The notes under the pieces are model-generated. The model worked only from the letters and a program-made list of their open reading frames with translations. It did not search any database and was not told where the DNA came from. Below are positions 20,101 through 32,170 of a DNA stretch of 64,000 nt, piece by piece; position 1 is the stretch's first letter; every line of letters starts with the position of its first letter. Source of the DNA: Ceratorhiza oryzae-sativae (lineage: Eukaryota > Basidiomycota > Agaricomycetes > Cantharellales > Ceratobasidiaceae); the NCBI GenBank assembly GCA_030998015.1, contig JARWMV010000004.1, positions 1 to 64,000 of the forward strand. The letters run 5' to 3'. Position numbers and translations under genes: made by a program.

Positions 20101-20810
20101 GGGCGAAAAAGCCGGAGATGTGTCGAACAGATGCTCGAGTTGAATGATTGGAGTCCTATGGTCCCATCGCTCGATATAAACAGGAGAAAAAATATTGAGG
20201 AATAAACCCTGCCTCGAGGACAGAGCGTACGGCCGTGCAAAGAGCAGGGCACACTGAGCCGTACTTGATGTGAGCGCGTGCTTCAACAAAGGCGACGCTT
20301 GCACAGTAATGAGTGGCGAGAGGCAGCATCCTCCCGACCAGGTCTCGCAGAGCAGGGTCTAGTCCAGAATCGACGCTAAACTGAGGAGGTTCGACCAGTG
20401 TATTTAGAGTGATGTAGGCTCCTCTGACTCCAAGAAGAACCGACAGCATATCTTCCAAGACGAGTGCCTCTTGAATTTCTAGCGAAAGGTCGCGTAATGG
20501 GGGTGGTCTATCCCTCTCGCGCTGTTCTCTCGTTCCAGTGGTAGTAAGGCGAGAGTTCAGAGGTGCATGGACGAACGAATTCTCCGCTACAAATGACGCG
20601 TCCTGGGGGCCTGGTGGGGTGTTACATCCCTGCTTTGTGAGATATAGAGATGTGGCTTACGGGACTCTGCTGGGCGCTACACTCGGTCAGTAGATTGAAT
20701 ACCCGGTGGTTCATGTGCTCACTTTAGTATAGGTTTGTATTTGGGGAAGCGTGGCACGCGCGGCCGGCTGTGAGTAGCACCCACTCGTGGTTGTCGGGGG
20801 ATGTTTGTTG
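17190..20810. repeat. Segmental duplication, left copy (partner 41395-45003)
   Basis: About 3.6 kb that aligns almost continuously with 41395-45003, in the same orientation, with scattered substitutions and small indels. It begins near AATATCACTCA (17197) against AATATCGCTCA in the partner, and ends near GTCGGGGGATGTTTG against GTCGGGTGATGTTTG. It carries the GCP2 pseudogene plus about 290 bp of 3' flank and about 100 bp of 5' flank. Confidence 0.93.
17478..20714 (-). pseudogene. Gamma-tubulin complex component 2 (GCP2/Spc97 family), inactivated copy
   Basis: Homologous to the intact copy at 41673-44911 through all exons. Two lesions set it apart. (1) Two bases present in the partner (CCGG region near 43810) are missing near 19616, shifting the frame inside the exon before DYTDEYWERR. 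(2) The intron after exon 2 has GC instead of GT at the donor (near 20210) and GG instead of AG at the acceptor (near 20165); the partner has GT...AG. Later exons remain open (LLAGKYLNVVREWGG, LKYYFFLPRSSFLTHFLDLA, FEVLEPNWRALEKRL). The lesions would truncate the protein before its microtubule-nucleating core. Confidence 0.88.
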
Positions 20811-21502
20811 GGTGGCACTGCAGGAAGTGCCTCGCTGGGCCGCAATGTCCCGAGTTGCCAAGCGCCGCGTTGCCCGGACCCCAGCGTCGTCTGCTCGCGT
20901 TTGTGCTTATGATAGCAAGCAATCGGCTCCCGCCGGGGCTCAGTGTCTAAAGCCTAGTGCACTAGGGGAAGTCGCAAACCCGTCACCAAAACTGTATTTA
21001 CCCGTAGTAATCGTAGTAACAGTTGTTCAAAATGCTCAATCAACATATTTTGCAACGTCGGAATAAACCGAATCGAGGTATCGTCGGTCGAGATGAGTGC
21101 CCGCGAACGGGTAAGATGTCCTCCGGGGGATCAATTTCAAATCGCCACCTCTCCTCCACCCTTGCCGTCCATGTCATTTCGTCAGATAGTGTGCTGGCCG
21201 CTTATCAACCTGCAAAATCACGTTATATATTTTTTCGCACCTCCAGAAAAAAAACTAGCTCGAAAAATGTCATACGGAGGCCGCAATGGACGACGCCACA
21301 TTTGGGGCGATCATGGTCAGCTCTGGCGATCCAGTGGAGACTATGGTCGTCAAACCCCATGCCAGAAAGAGATTAATATCTAGGAAATCTCAATTGGCCT
21401 TTGCCTTGGCTGGCGACGCTGGCTGAGACGTTCTCTGCGTGGGTGGTAGTGTTCGGGGATAAAGTCGACATTATATTACCGGTTATTTACAGTGACGTAA
21501 TT
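20811..21502. other. No clear gene; possible truncated gene start near 21269
   Basis: No supportable complete gene. An ATG at 21269 in an A-rich context opens MSYGGRNGRRHIWGDHG and runs to 21383; Gly/Arg-rich starts like this occur in RNA-binding proteins, but nothing follows before the hAT element. It may be a 5' fragment separated from its gene. The rest is spacer. Confidence 0.3.
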
Positions 21503-24500
21503 TACCGGTAATTTACTTGTAAGAAATTTGGGGAGGATGCCCAACGATTTTGACTCTGTAAGAAACTGTAATGAATGATGGCGGTTGGGGACGAAGACTA
21601 AGAACTGATTCCTCAATTGATGTGGATGTAACGCCAGCGTTGGGGAGGTTTTATCGAAGCGCGAAAGGATTAATACTGTATTTCGTCATATGCATATTCA
21701 TATACACGCTGCTGTCCTAATAAGAACGCCTTCACTTTTTGCAAGTCGTTATTGACTAGTGATGGCATCTCCCGACCCCTCATTACTCATTTCGCAGCTG
21801 CGTCGTTGGCTTCGAGACCTACCCACCGATTTCCCCCTGGGATCCCATCGACAGTATCCGTTCTCCCCTTTCTCGTATGATCACAGCCGCCTTGAATCAA
21901 CGGAAGACCTCGCTGGAACTGTCGGCCATGTTTTTAAGCAGGCGTTCGGATGGAGGGCTGACTCGCCCCTTGTGATCAAAGCTCGCGGTACTCAGATCGA
22001 GGCCACAGCGGATGTCCTTGAAGAGTATATTGCCAAATGTCCAGAGAATTCAGGCATTCTTGTGAAATGGGCGGAAGATTTGCTTAAGGCTGCAAAGGCC
22101 GCATGTAATGAGCATATCGCATTGGTAAGGTTGTTACATGCTGTGTTCGCATATCTTATTTTTCTAGTAGGAGATCTCACTCAACGACGGAAGGCCTGTG
22201 GCCAAAAAGACAAAAAGAGCGCATAACACAGAGCAGGTAGTCACAGGAGCAAAACAAACAGTACTGTTGGTTCTTTCAAGTTTACACTGGGAAGCTTTGA
22301 CATATGATCTCTTGAGTAGCTCATTTAGAGCGCCAGATTTGCCTCAAACTAGCAAAGACGATCAGAAAACCCTAAAACGAAAAGTATGACCATTGTTCAG
22401 GATCGCATATATTCACTAAAACCCGCTTGATTGCAGTCGCCCAGGGAGGACGTTGATTGTGCGAGTGATTCAGGCGAAAGCGACAATGATAACGGAGAGA
22501 ATACAGAGCCTCGGACATGGATCTGTCGTGGGAAGCGCTACCCGCTTGTTGATACTGATGAAACCGAACATGATATTGGGCGACCAGCACTATCTTTCCT
22601 ACGGAAGGCGAGTGTAAAATGCAAAACACAAGGTTACCCTGGTTGAGAAAAGACTCGCTATCGATGCATATCCAGTGATTGTACGCGCTCTTGGGCATCT
22701 CGGGTTGTCGATCGTATCAGTAAACATACAGTCAAATGCCGGCATGTATCTAACGAGCTGAGGTGCTTAGCGGAGCGCGAGATGATTCAAAAGGCTCCTA
22801 GTGTACTTGCAGCAGAAGCAACTTCACCTCTGGATAGCACATCGTTGCTCAAAAAGACAACACCCAATCACCATTCCGGCCTTGGTACATCAACTTCTCA
22901 GCCCTCACTTCGTGCAGTTGTTGGAGAGGCTGGCCGTAAACAACAAGCTACGCGACTTGATGTCAAGCATACATACCTATTTTGCCAAGCTGGAATTCCT
23001 CTTCATGTAGCCGACTTACCTTGCTGGAGAGAAGCATGGAAAGAAGCAGCGCCATACTATAAAACTCCGACTGCCTCGAAACTGGCTGATTCGCTCATAC
23101 CTCGGGAGGCATCATATGTGAAAGAAGAGAAAATGAAGTTATTATCGAAAGAAACAGGTGGAATGACACTCTCTTTTGACGGAGGAAGTACAACTCATCA
23201 ATCCTTTACATCTATCTCTGTCATTACTTCCGATCGGCGCACGTTTCTGCTTGACATGCCTGATGGATCCGACGAATTGCATACAGGAGAGTTCTATATG
23301 GAGCTAATGGAGAACGTATGTACTTTACAATCAGTTTATACTTTATCTAAACAGTCTATGTTTGTAGTGGGCTTTGAGGCTTGGAATCGAAAATATTGTT
23401 GGAATGGTCTCTGATAATGCTGGAAACGCACGAAATGGACGGAATCGTATTCAAGCTAAATACCCTACTATTCAGAATCTTCCCGATGCCTGCCACAAGC
23501 TCAATAGCTTAATTGGCGATATATGCGTGCTGGAAGAGATTAAAAAGGTTTGTTGATGTGCATATATTTGATAGCCTAATTCTGATATGTGTTCAGACTG
23601 TCGGAATAGCTCGAAAAATCATTGCCCACTTTCATCACTCATTACAAGCCACCAGACTGTTAGAGACAGCACTCTCAAATCTCGAAATTAGTGCAGCTCT
23701 GAAGACCATCGGCAATACTCGATTTGCAAATGTTCTATGGGCGATTGAGGCTTTGATCGAGTGCTTGCCAGGGCTTCGAAAGGTGGTTACCAGTGGCAAT
23801 GTGAAGATCAAAGTGAGCGCACATCATGAATGTCTGGACCGATTCACCTAAATACTTATATTGGTCCACAGGAGTGCGATCGTATCTTGAGGTCTGATAG
23901 CACTGCAACTGTCAGGTTTGAGCTGGATTTGAAACAGGTTGCAGCGGTACTAGCTCCTATTGCTCGTGCTATTGTATGCTTGGAATCACCTTTCGTCAAC
24001 CCTGCCGATGTATATATGCACTGGCTGGCGCTTGCAGCCTGGTTCCAAAAGATACTCAAGGACGATACTATCGATCTCACACAGATTACCATCCATGGCA
24101 TCGTATTGAGCTATAACCAGCGACTGAAGGAGGTGATTGATGATGCTCCAAGCGACATCTATTTTACTGCTCTTTGCCTTGATCCTTGTAAGTCATAAAT
24201 TACACAAGAATCAATCGAGCAGGCTAACAATTTATGTGCAGGTTGGCGGCACTCAAAGCTTCTAGGTAAATCCAACCATCTGGCAGCTCGAGTAGTACTC
24301 CCTCATGGGGAGCAAGAGTGCTGCAACAATCATGAACCGCAGCTTCCACCTAAAGCTTACAAGCGACTTGGTGAATTCCTCCATTCTATGATTGGATATC
24401 AGCGAGAGCACGACAAAAAACATGGCCGAAAGACATACCTAACGCAGCATAAAGCCTCAAATCTAAAGTGCCAATTCAATGCGGAACTGATGGCGTTCTC

Positions 24501-25349
24501 ATACGGCCATTATCCATTTGTGTACCAAGATAAGATGGAATCACCTCACGATTGGTGGCGCCGTCTGGCGCGTGATCCCGCATCACTCATTCCTGTAGGT
24601 TTTCAATTACATCTTCAATCACTTTTTTCTAACGGATTGCATAGGCGTTTGCAGTACGTATCTACGATATTTGTCCCAACTTGATGGTGGATGAACGTGT
24701 CATGTCAAATGTCACATGGTTGAACTCTCCCCTGCGAAACCGACAGCTTATTGAGCTAACTTCAAGTATAATCGAGGTTCGACAATGGGCCAATTTCTCA
24801 GCAATGGTTAGTCAGTATGTATATCCTCATATTATAGTCAGATTACATTGGATGCAGAAACATAACCTATCACAAGCTTGAAAACCAACCCTGGCATTCA
24901 AAGACCTTGGCCAAACGTCCAGTTACCGCCCCGACCCACCGCTTCGGGAGGGTCAAATGCCACTGCTAGATGGCAAAATGCTAGATCTCCTGGATAGTAC
25001 TGTGGCCGGACTGCGCGCTCTATCTCATGGCGATAGTGAACCCAAATTACAGGTCGATCCAGATATTGCCATTTCGAGCCTAGATGAGCTGACTGATCTG
25101 TTGGATGCGTCGGAAGGGGCCCAAAGCTGAAGTAAATTTCCTGCACCAAAGAATATTCAGATCGTGGAGATTAGTGACGACGACGACGGAGACTGGGGAA
25201 AATGGTGTCCGTGACATTTAAGATCTGTAATTACTACTTATCGTATCCTCCAAATGCGGTTATATTACATCTTATCTTATCTTAAGTTATTTACAGTTTA
25301 TAATTGTAATTTAGTAGGGTGCCCAGCCCTGGTAAGTAAATTACCGTTA
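21503..25349 (+). mobile_element. hAT-type DNA transposon, probable extent
   Basis: The borders are the inverted pair TACCGGTAATTTACTTGTA (21503-21521) and GGTAAGTAAATTACCGTTA (25331-25349), which match at about 15 of 19 positions when one is reversed. Between them lies a single hAT-like transposase gene on the plus strand. A GTGCCCAGCCCTG string ending at 25331 resembles hAT terminal repeats, but I could not find its partner or an 8-bp target duplication, so exact ends are uncertain. Confidence 0.6.
21762..24881 (+). CDS. hAT-like transposase, several introns
   Basis: Exonic stretches lie in three frames joined by plausible GT-AG introns, for example 22126-22172 and 22387-22437. Seen in order: an N-terminal helical region, a segment with spaced Cys/His/Trp (near 22680-22760) that may be a BED-like finger, a catalytic-domain piece LSFDGGSTTHQSFTSISVIT, the segment VGMVSDNAGNARNG with CHKLNSLIGDI (hAT CxxH region), and a C-terminal WW...L segment (ESPHDWWRRLARDP) with NVTWLNSPLRNRQLIEL as in hAT dimerisation domains. 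No certain stop inside exons was found, but I could not settle every junction. It would cut and move hAT elements in the nucleus. Confidence 0.7.
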
Positions 25350-25999
25350 TGTAAAAAACTCTGGAGTTTTTTCCCGAACCCTAGTGGGTGGGACTTGCTT
25401 GGACAAATCCCTCGCATTAACTCTGCAAAAGCCATAGGGCATAATGAGGTGTAAATCAGTGTCAAGAGATGTAATAAAACATTGGGAACGATCAAGGCTT
25501 CATGAGACCGAATGACACCAGTGTCATTGTCACAAGGAATCGTCACCCATTATTACGCCCTGATCTTTCCCCTGTTTTATCACCATCGCCCGAAAGGCCA
25601 GATCATTGTAATGTGTTACAATCTGGTTGTAATTTATCGTAACGTCTAAATCGTCGGAAATGCCCACAAATTTTCCGAGGCGGATTCACATCGCACAAAA
25701 TTGACCCCTCAATTCCCAAACCGATTAGAATGTTCCCATAATCAATTGTACGCCAAGCATGGCGACTGAATCCGTCACTATGCAACGATGCAGACAACCC
25801 TTCGCAAGCCAGTTCCATCCTGTTTGAAACCGTTAGTATCACAGGTACTATGATAATGATTGGGTATTGAAATACATAGGAATGGGTTTGTAGGCAACAG
25901 GTAACGATTCTCGGTGAAGAAATAGTGCGCCATAGGTAAATAGTGTTTAGAAAGTAATTATAAACTTCCGTTGTAACGCTTTACAATAACTCAGCAAGC
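24882..25999. other. Spacer between hAT gene and LINE, no gene seen
   Basis: Contains the right end of the hAT element and its former target region. No ORF here has motifs. The last 12 bases (25988-25999, AACTCAGCAAGC) are the left copy of the LINE target-site duplication. Confidence 0.6.
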
Positions 26000-26156
26000 G
26001 AAGAATACGCCTGGACGACCACGACCGGCACAGCTAGGACCCCATAGTGCCACACCTAGCAAACCTGCTTTGCCTCGCGTTTTCCCTTCTTTCTTTCCTC
26101 TCTGTTCCTGCTTTCTTCTGCTTTTCTGGACCTGACAACCTCTCGTTGACTCGAAT

Positions 26157-28289
26157 ATGACATCTAAGCCAACCAAACCACCTTTAGACACACGTAGGCC
26201 GTCCAGTAGTTTGCTGGGGCCAAAAAGTGCAACACCAAAAACCCCAATAGAGCCCCCAGCCACCGTGCCTGCCCCTGAGATCCACCCCGCACCCCAAGCT
26301 CCAAACAGCCTCGAGGAGGCCACCACGTTGTTAGCAACACACAATTTGATGGGGATCAAGGACACTATTACGGAACATTTACTCACAAACGTCCTGAGAG
26401 GGATCGCGGAACGACCCAGCATGCCGACACTAGTCCAGAACCTCATATATGCGGCAGTACAACTCCTCCCGAAAGTTATCGAAAACACGAGCACGCACAC
26501 TAGCCAGGTCTACTCGCTCCGAAAAGACCTTGTAGGATTCGAAGAAAAGTTGAGCAAGATACTTGGGTTGGTAGAGAACCCAATCGGAGCAGCAGATGAT
26601 GTAGCAGACAAAGTGGATATAGTGCTGAGTAACGTCCAAGTCTTAAATAAGAAGATAGAATTGATGGAGACAGTGGTAGAGGAGTCCAAGACGATGCTAA
26701 TGTCATTCGTAGAACAGCAGGGCATGAAGTCAAGAGGTGGCCCCAAAGCAGTCGGAAAAGACCAACAACCACAGAGAGACGACAAACAAAGAGAGGATCA
26801 AGGGCCAACAGCCAAACCACAGCATAAAGCCAGTAACCGTACCGGGAACAAGTGTAAGGCCAAACAGAACCCACCGAAGGACGCCCTACCACCAGACACA
26901 ATACAGAGATGCCAATTCCAAGCAGCCACCATCCTGTTACGACCAACCAATACTCTGGGGGGCGGTTTTGACAAGCTAGACACCCACACGCTGGTCACGA
27001 GGGCACACAATGCACTGGACAAGGCCTGGGATTCAATTAAAGACACCAAGTTTGCTAAAGCCAGAAACCTCACCATTGTGCCGAAGATTGTCTTCAAGTC
27101 GGCAAAACGTACCCTGTCAAATGGCCTCCTCTTTGAGTTAGGAGATCACACACAGGCAGCTATTCTTAGCCTTGCACCTTTCGCTCTAGCCTTCGAACAA
27201 GCTTTTGGCGGAGTTGTGTGCTGGGGGCAACAAGCAGAAGTTTTCATGGATGGTGCCCCAATATCTTTCGACCCAACAATTGTGGACAATATCAGAGAAT
27301 TTGAGGAGCAAAACAGCCTAGAACCAGGCAGCATCCTCAGGTGCGACTGGCTGAAACCGACTGAACTCCGTTCAGCGGAACAGACGAGAGCAGTCTTACA
27401 AGTTTCTTTCCACTCTCAAGACCTTGCTGATGATTTGATCAAGAGTAGAGGCACATTACTGGGCAAGCAAGTCACATTCAGGAGACCTGTAGAAGAGCCA
27501 CTCAGGTGCATGAAGTGCCAAAAGTACAGACACAAAGCTGGAGTGTGTCATGCACAACACAATACTTGCAGCAAATGCTCAGGCAACCATAGGCAGTTGG
27601 CATGTACCAACCCAGGGAAAAAAGCCTGTGCTAACTGCAAATCGGAAGAGCATTCCACTTGGTATAGGAAATGTAATGCATACGAACAAGCTAAAGCAAA
27701 GCTCAATGAGCAATGCCCAGAGAACACCAGGATGTTCTTCAACCCTACTTGCGTTCTGGCTATAGAGGCCGCAGTAGGACCACTAACCGAAATAGCAAAC
27801 TTTCACAACACTCCAATGTTCTTGCTAAAAAACTATTTTCCACACATTGAGCAAGTCAGCAAGCAAGTTGCACAGACAGCCCTGGCCGCACCAAAACGTA
27901 CAGCATGGAGACAGCCTCTGCCCCATCAATCATCACCAGCACCAACCGACCCAGAAGATACAACAGCACTTGAAGAACTGGCTTGGTCGGACTCTGATAT
28001 AGGACAAGAGGAGATCCCAGCCAGCAAAATACCAACTTCACCATTGGCCAGACTTGAGATCAGGGCCAGCTCACACTCTCCACTAAGTACCATACTCCAC
28101 TTTGGAGCCAGCCTACAACTTGCTCTGCAGTTCCCACTTCATACGGTAGCTGCAATGCCTGCTGCACCTAGTCGACCTTGCTCCCAGTCTCTAGCCTCCA
28201 TGCGTTCTACCGACTCAGTGCAGTCCGATGCAACGATCACACTATCCTTGCCCACCTTGGATATTAAGGCGGTTGCTAACCGTTTATGA
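26157..28289 (+). CDS. LINE ORF1 protein, Gag-like, zinc knuckles
   Basis: Intact 710-codon ORF. The N-terminus is Pro/Ser/Thr-rich, then a helical region (SQVYSLRKDLVGFEEKLSKI and following) that may be a coiled coil, a basic Gln-rich linker, then an RRM-like or helical domain. A Cys/His cluster follows at about residues 450-505 (CMKCQKYRHKAGVC, CSKCSGNHRQLAC, CANCKSEEHSTWYRKC), three zinc knuckles that would bind RNA. ORF1 proteins coat LINE RNA. The stop TGA overlaps the ATG of ORF2 (ATGA, 28286-28289). Confidence 0.9.
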   Translation: MTSKPTKPPLDTRRPSSSLLGPKSATPKTPIEPPATVPAPEIHPAPQAPNSLEEATTLLATHNLMGIKDTITEHLLTNVLRGIAERPSMPTLVQNLIYAAVQLLPKVIENTSTHTSQVYSLRKDLVGFEEKLSKILGLVENPIGAADDVADKVDIVLSNVQVLNKKIELMETVVEESKTMLMSFVEQQGMKSRGGPKAVGKDQQPQRDDKQREDQGPTAKPQHKASNRTGNKCKAKQNPPKDALPPDTIQRCQFQAATILLRPTNTLGGGFDKLDTHTLVTRAHNALDKAWDSIKDTKFAKARNLTIVPKIVFKSAKRTLSNGLLFELGDHTQAAILSLAPFALAFEQAFGGVVCWGQQAEVFMDGAPISFDPTIVDNIREFEEQNSLEPGSILRCDWLKPTELRSAEQTRAVLQVSFHSQDLADDLIKSRGTLLGKQVTFRRPVEEPLRCMKCQKYRHKAGVCHAQHNTCSKCSGNHRQLACTNPGKKACANCKSEEHSTWYRKCNAYEQAKAKLNEQCPENTRMFFNPTCVLAIEAAVGPLTEIANFHNTPMFLLKNYFPHIEQVSKQVAQTALAAPKRTAWRQPLPHQSSPAPTDPEDTTALEELAWSDSDIGQEEIPASKIPTSPLARLEIRASSHSPLSTILHFGASLQLALQFPLHTVAAMPAAPSRPCSQSLASMRSTDSVQSDATITLSLPTLDIKAVANRL

Positions 28290-31200
28290 AAGTTGCACCA
28301 ACCCCCCACAACAACTTGACCAAGTCACTGAGTATATGGCAGCTTAACGCTAACAAATCTCCACTTGCGCAATCCGTATTCACACAAGACCCGGATGTAC
28401 TCACAGCCACTATTTTAGCTATCCAAGAACCCTCACTTGACCCAAGTAACCTCTCAAGACCCCCAGCCCGCTGGGCTTCCGTTTACCTGTCCACACACAA
28501 CCTACCAGACGCCCCTAGATCATGATCATTTATGGCCATCAACCCAGCAATCTCATCCAATGGATGGGAGCAGATAGAGTGCATGTCAGCAGACGTCACT
28601 GCGATTTGTATAAGTACACCCACCGCATCTACCCTCATTATCAATGTATACAACCTGTGTGACTCTAACGCCTCTCTTCCACATGTAGAACACCTTATCA
28701 AGAACAAACAAGGAGGTGACCTCATAGTACTTCTCAGGGACTTCAATAGGCACCACCTGCTCTGGGACGAAGACAGAAATGCCCACCTCTTCACTAAAGC
28801 AAACCTAGAACTAGCCCAGGTACTACTAGACTTGACCAACAAGCACAACCTAGACATGATTCTACCTAAGGATATACCAACACTAGAGGCTAACTGCTCA
28901 GGGAATTATACTAGACCAGACAATGTCTTTGCTTCGTATGCACTAGCCGAAAACATCATATCTTGTGACACTACACCAACAATTAGCATTGACTGTACCA
29001 ACCACTTCCCCATTCGGACTGAATTCGATATCTCCCCCACTCCTGCCCCTATGATAGATAAATGGAACTTTAAGCAGATGAACAAAGAAAAATACAAAGA
29101 ATATTTAAAACAAGCTATCTCAGAACTAGAACTAGACGACATTATAGATAACCAGACCAAACTAGATGCTAGTGTTAGAGTCTTGACTGGCGCAATAACT
29201 AGGGCAATTGAACAGAATGTACCTAAACTATGTATAAGTGCAATGACAAAGAGATGGTGGAACAAGGATCTCACTGCATTCAGGCGGAAAGTGCGAAAGC
29301 TAGCAAATCGATCCTACAGAGCTAGAGCATGCCCAACGCACCCAGTCCACAAGCAATACAAGAAGGCAAAGAACACCTACACCCAAGCTATCAAGGATGC
29401 AAAGAAAGCACACTGGGAAGACTACTTGGAGGGACTGGATGACAAGACACTTTGGACAGCAGGCAAATACATAGATGGCGAACGCACTGATGGTGGTCAG
29501 GCTAGGATTCCAAACCTACAATACCTAGACAACTCAGGTTGTAAGGCACTGGCTAAGAGCAATTGGGCAAAGGGCAGAGTGCTCCTAGATTCTTTCTTTC
29601 CCACCCTGCCCAACCTGTCGGACAACCCAACCCCTATGCCAGCAAGACTGGTGGATGACCTACCCGAGCTCACAATTGAGGACGTCAAATCAGCAATCTT
29701 AGACATGAAGCCCTACAAAGCCCCAGGCCCTGACAGTATCCCGGCATGTGCATATATTGAAGGGATTGACTACCTAGCGCCAGCCCTACTCAAAATCTTT
29801 AGTGCATCTCTGAGGGAAGGGCTCTACCCTAGGGACTGGAGGCACTCTTGAACAGTCGTACTCAGGAAGCCAGGCAAACTGGACTACACAGTGGCCAAAG
29901 CTTACAGACCAATAGCGTTACTTAGCGTCATGAGCAAGATACTGTCTTCGTGCGTAGCCAAGAGACTCAACAGGCTAGCTGAAAAGCATAAGTGGCTACC
30001 AGTGCACCACTTTGGTGGCCGACCTGGGAGAACAACAACAGATGCCCTTCACTTGCTAGTTAAAAAGATTAGAGACGCCTGGGCCAGAGGCGAGGTAGCC
30101 TCTGCCTTGTTCTTGGACGTCAAAGGCACCTTTCCGCACGCCAACCCATACCAGCTGGCGCAGAATATGAGAAACCTTGGCGTGCCTAGGACTTACATTA
30201 ACTGGATGCTCACAAAGCTAGACGGCCGCACTACTTGTCTGGCTTTCAACAACTATGAAACTGAGGCTCTACCAATACAGAATGGCATTGACCAAGGCTG
30301 CCCCCTTTCTGTCATCTTCTATTTGCTGTACAACTCTCCGCTAGTACGAGTAGCCAGAACTAAAGAGAACAAACTTTGCGTAGCATATATCGATGACATC
30401 ACTTTCTTAGTCACAGGGAGATCGGCAGAGGAGAACAACGAGCACCTGAAGCGTATGATGCTAAGGAAAGGCGGAGCCCTGGACTGGTTGTATACACACA
30501 ACTCCACTTTTGAGCTTGACAAAACCGGCCTAGTACACTTCTTGAGGAAACCAAATCTAGACAGACCCGATTTATTCATCCGCAACCAAAAGATCACCCC
30601 CGTAAAGTTTCACACTCTGCTAGGGGTCATACTCGATCAGGGCTTACGATTCAAAGAGCAGTGCAACAAGGCACTGGCTAAAGGTCTTCGCTGGACATCT
30701 CAACTGGGTAGAATTGCTCACATGTCTGTTGGCGCTACTCCACGTATCGCTCGAAAACTCTATCTTAGCATTGCAGTCCCACGTTTCACATACGCTGCCG
30801 ACGTCTGGTATACACCCGTCGCACAACCTAAGAACGGCTCCAACAGATTCTCTGGCTCCATCGGTTTCGTAGACAAGCTTGCCACCATTCAGTTGACGGC
30901 GGCAAGATCCATCCTGGGGGCTCTGAAGTCCACGCCTATTGCACACCTCGACGCTTTTGCCTCGCTCCTCCCTATGCGCTACCTACTCAATGAAGCTTGC
31001 CACCGCTCCGCCATTCGCCTTGCCACAACACCAGACAGTCACCCGCTACGGAAAGATATCACACACATTCTCAGAATTGGCCGGAAGCACCACCTGTCCC
31101 TGTTACACCACCTCCTTAGATACGTCAGCGATTACCCTTGCGAACTAGAGCAATGGACATTTAAGGACGAAGCAACTACACCACTCACCGTACCTAGACA

Positions 31201-32170
31201 CCTCTTCCCCAGTGCCGCAGATGTGCTCTGGGAGGCCAGGACTGATCACGCCAGGACTAAAGCGTATGCGGATGGCTTGAGAGGGAAGTTGGGCATGGGC
31301 GCGGGAGCGATTGTGCGAATAGATGAACGTAGCAGGGCGTGGTTGGGAGTCAGACTAGGCGATCAGGATCAGGCTACAGTACTAGAAGCCGAACTGGCAG
31401 GCATCTGGCTAGCACTCTATGCGATACACAGACTCAGGTATATTGAGGAAGCGACTGTCTACTAGGACTCCCAACTTGCGATCTCTTGTATAGAAGGCCT
31501 TGCTACTGGCGGACCTAAGAACCTCTTGAAGCCAATACGAAAACTTCTGGCAACCATCATGGACTGTTCGGACTGTACCAGGCTCAGTCTCAAATGGTGC
31601 CTGTCGCACCGAGGCAACGTAGGCAGTGTTCTGGCAGATAAGGAAGCAAAACTAGCAGCAAATGGCGAGCAATACGCCCACAATCTCATCCCTCCCAGCC
31701 TAGCTTGATACCATAGAATCATCACAAGACACCTAGTTAAAGCTCGAACCAAGGAAGAGAACCGAGCATATGCCCTCGAAAACTGGACATGCTCGCCGGC
31801 AGGAGTCAAGCTGCTAGGGAGGTACCCCGCGGTCAATCCAAGCCTCTTCATAAAGAACACCGCGCATCTAAACAGGGGGCAATCCACACTCCTCTTCCGT
31901 CTACTAACTGGACACGTTCAACTTCAGAAACACCTCCACGTCCTCCGCCTCGTCGATTCGCCTGCTTGTGAGGCCTGCGGCGAAGCTAAGGAATCGGTCT
32001 TGCACTTCGTCCTGCATTGTCCAAAATATATGGCTATTCAGCAGCACGTCTTGACCACTAAAGGGGGGCAGTACCTCTTGCTTTCGTATCTTTTTTCTTC
32101 TCGTTCTGGTCTTAATGCGCTCCTGGAATATGCCCAGCGCACACGTTGTCTCTCCACTTACTTATGTTAA
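28286..32170 (+). pseudogene. LINE ORF2: endonuclease, reverse transcriptase, RNase H; four in-frame stops
   Basis: One reading frame runs from ATG 28286 to TAA 32168-32170, broken by TGA at 28523, TGA at 29849, TAG at 31463 and TGA at 31706. The N-terminal part is an AP-endonuclease-like domain (LSIWQLNANKS; LLRDFNRHHLLWDE, where GDFN is usual, so a Gly has become Arg). The RT region has YRPIALLSVMSKIL, FLDVKGTF, QGCPLSVIFYLLYN and the catalytic AYIDDITFLV. RNase H-like sequence (EAELAGIWLALYAI, then DSQLAI) and a C-terminal Cys/His motif (CEACGEAKESVLHFVLHC) follow. The stop at 31463 falls directly in the RNase H motif. Confidence 0.93.

Noticed and set aside
17641..20143. Plus-strand ORFs across the GCP2 pseudogene (also at 41836-44340)
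   Set aside because: Shadows of the minus-strand GCP2 exons; Ser-rich translations come from acidic Glu/Asp stretches on the coding strand.
28483..28857. Minus-strand ORFs across LINE ORF2
   Set aside because: They lie opposite clear endonuclease and RT coding sequence and have no motifs.
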